Assembly: GCA_006742785.1 (NCBI GenBank)
Contig: AP019755.1
Span: forward strand, 682,001 to 746,000
Origin: Nitrosomonas stercoris
GTDB taxonomy: Bacteria; Pseudomonadota; Gammaproteobacteria; Burkholderiales; Nitrosomonadaceae
Direction of reading: 5' to 3'
DNA length: 64,000 nt
Part shown: positions 61,470-64,000 of the stretch, piece by piece
Position numbering within the stretch: the first letter of the stretch is position 1
Layout: every line of letters starts with the position of its first letter
Notes under the pieces: generated by a model
Told to the model about the DNA's origin: nothing
Seen by the model: the letters and a program-made list of their open reading frames with translations, nothing else
Databases searched by the model: none
Made by a program: the position numbers and the translations under genes

Positions 61470-61991
61470 GCTCTTGTCCTTATTCCTAATATGTGAAAAA
61501 TCCCTACCGCAGTCTCGCTATCATTTTTATACGATTATTCATGCTGTTACGCCTTGTCCTCCCATCGTAATCAGATCAATATCATTCGTATATTACCGGC
61601 GCGATTATGAGTTGTTCCTTTTATCTTTGTCAAACCACAATGTGTCTTTTATACAACACTGTGGCAAACCAAATAATCTTCTTGGAATTTGGCTTATGAG
61701 TTGATTTTGGTGCGACAAACTCTATGAGGGATACGGCAATTATTACAAAAACCAAAGCAGCTTTTTATACCTAAATTTAATGAAGCAAGTATCATAATAT
61801 GTCAATCTAATAAAAATATTCTGAATATCCAAGCAAGTATATATAACTACGAAGTAGTAAAGGCACAATAATTCCCTTAGTTATCGTATTAAAATGTTGA
61901 TAAACAATTGAATTGCGCCCCGATTTACTAGCAAGCTAACTAATTTCAGGCATACATGTGGCAGATAGCACGACAACACCAACCAGATAAT
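61470..61991. other. Intergenic region between the OmpA-family and ABC transporter genes
   Basis: Divergent promoters must lie in this 500-bp AT-rich stretch. An open frame at 61468-61704 has no recognisable product. No RNA gene seen. Confidence 0.4.
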
Positions 61992-62732
61992 ATGCAACCA
62001 GTTATTGATGTAAACAATTTAAGGCGCAATTTCGGACAACATATTGCCGTCCATGATGTCAATCTCAAATTGGTTCGTGGTGATATTCTCGGATTTCTAG
62101 GACCAAACGGTGCTGGCAAAAGTACAACCATGCGGATGCTGACAGGTAATCTTGCGCCCAGCAGCGGCAACATCAAGATCTGCGGTATCAATTTACTGCA
62201 AAATCCACTTGAAGCCAAACGCTACATTGGCTATTTACCTGAAATACCCCCCCTCTATAAAGAACTAACTGTGGATGAGTATTTGCAGTTTGCTGCACGA
62301 TTACATGGCCTCTCTACTGTGGCAACAAAAAACGCGCTGGATGAAGTGAAGCAACAATGCGAATTAAATGATGTTGGGAAGCGATTGATTGGCATCTTGT
62401 CAAAAGGCTATCAACAACGCGTAGCAATTGCTCAGGCGATTATTTATCGTCCGCAGCTGATTATATTGGATGAGCCAACTGTCGGACTGGATCCGAACCA
62501 AATACAAAAAATACGGGTACTGATTCGCGAACTTGGCAAGACTTGTGCCATCATCCTTTCCTCACACATTTTGTCAGAAGTGGAGAGCGTGTGTAATCGC
62601 GTACAAATTATGCATCAAGGCAAATTGGTGTTTAATAGCAGCATCAGCGATTTGCAACAACAAAATATTAACTTGGCAAATCTATTTACCCAGCTGACAA
62701 CAGACAATTTACCTATCCAGGAATTAGCATGA
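61992..62732 (+). CDS. ABC transporter ATP-binding protein (GldA-like)
   Basis: 246 residues from the ATG at 61992; an ATG at 61956 is also in frame and neither has a strong ribosome site. Walker A GFLGPNGAGKSTT, Q-loop YLPEIPPLYKEL, signature LSKGYQQRVAIAQA (a K for G variant), Walker B LIILDEPTVGLDP and H-loop SSHIL. With the following permease it forms an ABC-2 exporter. Overlaps that gene by 4 bp. Confidence 0.92.
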   Translation: MQPVIDVNNLRRNFGQHIAVHDVNLKLVRGDILGFLGPNGAGKSTTMRMLTGNLAPSSGNIKICGINLLQNPLEAKRYIGYLPEIPPLYKELTVDEYLQFAARLHGLSTVATKNALDEVKQQCELNDVGKRLIGILSKGYQQRVAIAQAIIYRPQLIILDEPTVGLDPNQIQKIRVLIRELGKTCAIILSSHILSEVESVCNRVQIMHQGKLVFNSSISDLQQQNINLANLFTQLTTDNLPIQELA

Positions 62733-63478
62733 GGACTATCCTGACTATCGTAAACAAAGAGCTCAAATTGTTGTTTGTCTCCTCGCTGGTATGGGTTTTT
62801 CTGGCAATCATGCAACTCGTGCTAGCTTGGATCTTTCTCGGCAGATTAAATACTTTTTTAGAAATACAGCCGCAATTAATTCAGCTGGCTAATCCACCTG
62901 GCATTACGGAGATTATCGTAACACCGGTATTTTCTATCGCTGCGATAGCGCTTCTAGCAATTACGCCAGTGTTAAGCATGCGTGTTTTTGCGGAAGAACG
63001 CCGCAATCAAACCTTAGTTATGCTGATTTCTGCACCAGTTCCTTTATCCGCTATTGTGCTCGGTAAATTTTTGGCGCTTATGATGCTCTTCAGCGTCATC
63101 CCTCTACTCATTCTTTTGTTGTCGCTATCTTTATCAGTAGGTGGCACATTAGATTTTGGATTACTGGCCTGTAACCTCATCGGACTAACATTGTTAGCTG
63201 GTTGCTTTGCTTCATTAGGAATGTATATCTCCAGCTTAACAGCCCACCCTACTATTGCAGCATTAGGCAGCTTAGGCGCATTACTGTGTTTGTGGGTGAT
63301 GGATATCATCTCCATCGACGCAGATAGTGCCATCCGCTACTTTTCTGTGTTTGGTCATATCGAAAACTTCAGTATTGGCTTGATTGATACCTTCAGCCTA
63401 TCTTTTCTTCTGCTATTCATTGCAACCTTTTTGATACTGACCATACGACACCTAGAAGAAGAACGATTAAGCGGCTAA
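62729..63478 (+). CDS. ABC-2 type permease (GldF-like)
   Basis: 249 residues with about six membrane helices (LVWVFLAIMQLVLAWIFL, FSIAAIALLAITPVLSM, FLALMMLFSVIPLLILLL). FAEERRNQTLVMLISAPV is the ABC-2 permease cytoplasmic motif. Partner of the upstream ATPase; cargo unknown. Confidence 0.9.
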   Translation: MRTILTIVNKELKLLFVSSLVWVFLAIMQLVLAWIFLGRLNTFLEIQPQLIQLANPPGITEIIVTPVFSIAAIALLAITPVLSMRVFAEERRNQTLVMLISAPVPLSAIVLGKFLALMMLFSVIPLLILLLSLSLSVGGTLDFGLLACNLIGLTLLAGCFASLGMYISSLTAHPTIAALGSLGALLCLWVMDIISIDADSAIRYFSVFGHIENFSIGLIDTFSLSFLLLFIATFLILTIRHLEEERLSG

Positions 63479-63497
63479 GTGTTTATTTGACCAATTT

Positions 63498-64000
63498 ATG
63501 ACAACACCTACTCACCAATCAAAACTGCATCGCCGCTGGCGATATGGGCTATTTATCCTCCTGCTTTTCACCCTAGTAGGAACACTGGGCTATCTATCAC
63601 TAGAATTTCGTACTCAATGGGATCTCAGCCAGAATAGCCGTAATAGCCTGAGCCAAACCAGTATTGATTTGCTTAACCAACTTGATGGTCCGTTATTTGT
63701 CACAGTCTATGCCACTCAACAAGATCTACAATTAGGGGATATTCGCGGCATCATCAACACCTTTATCAGTACATATCAGCGCTTCAAATCTGATCTGATA
63801 CTGGATTTTATTGATCCAATAGAACAACCACAGCAAGCAGAGAAAGCTGGCGTTAAACTCAATGGCGAAATCATTCTGCGCTTTGAAGATCGCACAGAAC
63901 GACTTACAACAATTAATGAACAATCTTTTGCCAATGCACTAATGCGACTAGCACGCACCAGCAAAAAACAACTGTTGGCGTTAACCAATCATGGCGAGCG
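63498..64000 (+). CDS. GldG-like ABC auxiliary protein (5' part; runs off the window)
   Basis: The ATG at 63498 follows the permease by 19 bp. A membrane helix (YGLFILLLFTLVGTLGYLSL) leads into a periplasmic ABC_transp_aux domain starting WDLSQNSRNSLSQTSIDLL and VTVYATQQ. Completes the ATPase-permease-auxiliary trio found in many proteobacteria. Confidence 0.88.
   Translation, partial: MTTPTHQSKLHRRWRYGLFILLLFTLVGTLGYLSLEFRTQWDLSQNSRNSLSQTSIDLLNQLDGPLFVTVYATQQDLQLGDIRGIINTFISTYQRFKSDLILDFIDPIEQPQQAEKAGVKLNGEIILRFEDRTERLTTINEQSFANALMRLARTSKKQLLALTNHGE

Noticed and set aside
61468-61704. 78-codon frame upstream of the ABC operon
   Set aside because: It lies in a divergent promoter region and its sequence has no protein-family features.

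Overview
The window is chromosomal DNA of a betaproteobacterial ammonia oxidiser, almost certainly a Nitrosomonas close to N. europaea/N. eutropha. The decisive evidence is a hydroxylamine oxidoreductase gene with eight CXXCH haem motifs and the P460 tyrosine context, followed by haoB and the tetrahaem cytochrome c554 gene. Betaproteobacterial gene order elsewhere (dcw cluster, rib-nusB, pilT-pilU, ompA-ubiG-gph) and a tmRNA with the tag ANDENYALAA agree with this.

Layout. 1-8.0 kb: a TerC/CBS membrane protein cut by the window edge, a NarL-type two-component pair, and a GH63-like plus GH13 glycosidase pair of which the second is frameshifted. 8.0-10.3 kb: a scrapyard of IS3-family debris, an intact RelBE-type toxin-antitoxin pair, a broken HigBA pair and an orphan IS200/IS605-type end. 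10.3-14.5 kb: an RND efflux pump and its adaptor. 14.8-17.5 kb: a tiny membrane protein, an RhlE-type RNA helicase and an unidentified membrane protein. 17.9-21.4 kb: cycA, haoB and hao, without the usual cycB. 21.7 kb: mnmA. 22.9-26.7 kb: a decayed fecI-fecR-fecA iron-uptake locus with a Fur-like box, an azurin gene in its middle, a complete IS5-family element and an IS3 fragment fused to the receptor tail.

27-38.4 kb is housekeeping: pilU, pilT, yggS, ferredoxin, coaD, rsmD, a non-catalytic M16 peptidase homologue, nusB, ribH, ribBA, riboflavin synthase, typA and a DsbA-like protein. 38.5-39.6 kb is a complete IS630-family element flanked by TA, followed by a small unknown gene. 40.0-57.8 kb is a complete dcw cell-wall/division cluster on the minus strand (mraZ to ftsZ, 16 genes) with start-stop overlaps and a candidate MraZ box array. 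58.2-61.5 kb holds an SMR efflux gene, ssrA, gph, ubiG and an OmpA-family gene; 62-64 kb starts a GldA/GldF/GldG-like ABC export operon that runs off the window.

Functionally, HAO oxidises hydroxylamine and passes electrons to c554; azurin is another small periplasmic redox carrier. The accessory regions are dominated by decay: at least five broken genes or gene fragments associated with IS elements. I found no convincing wholly new multi-gene defence or metabolic system. The most noteworthy items are the cycB-less hao cluster with its uncharacterised membrane-protein neighbour, the toxin-antitoxin cassettes with a repeated 3' hairpin, the eroded fec locus around azurin, the overlooked 44-residue membrane protein and the orphan omega-RNA-like IS end.
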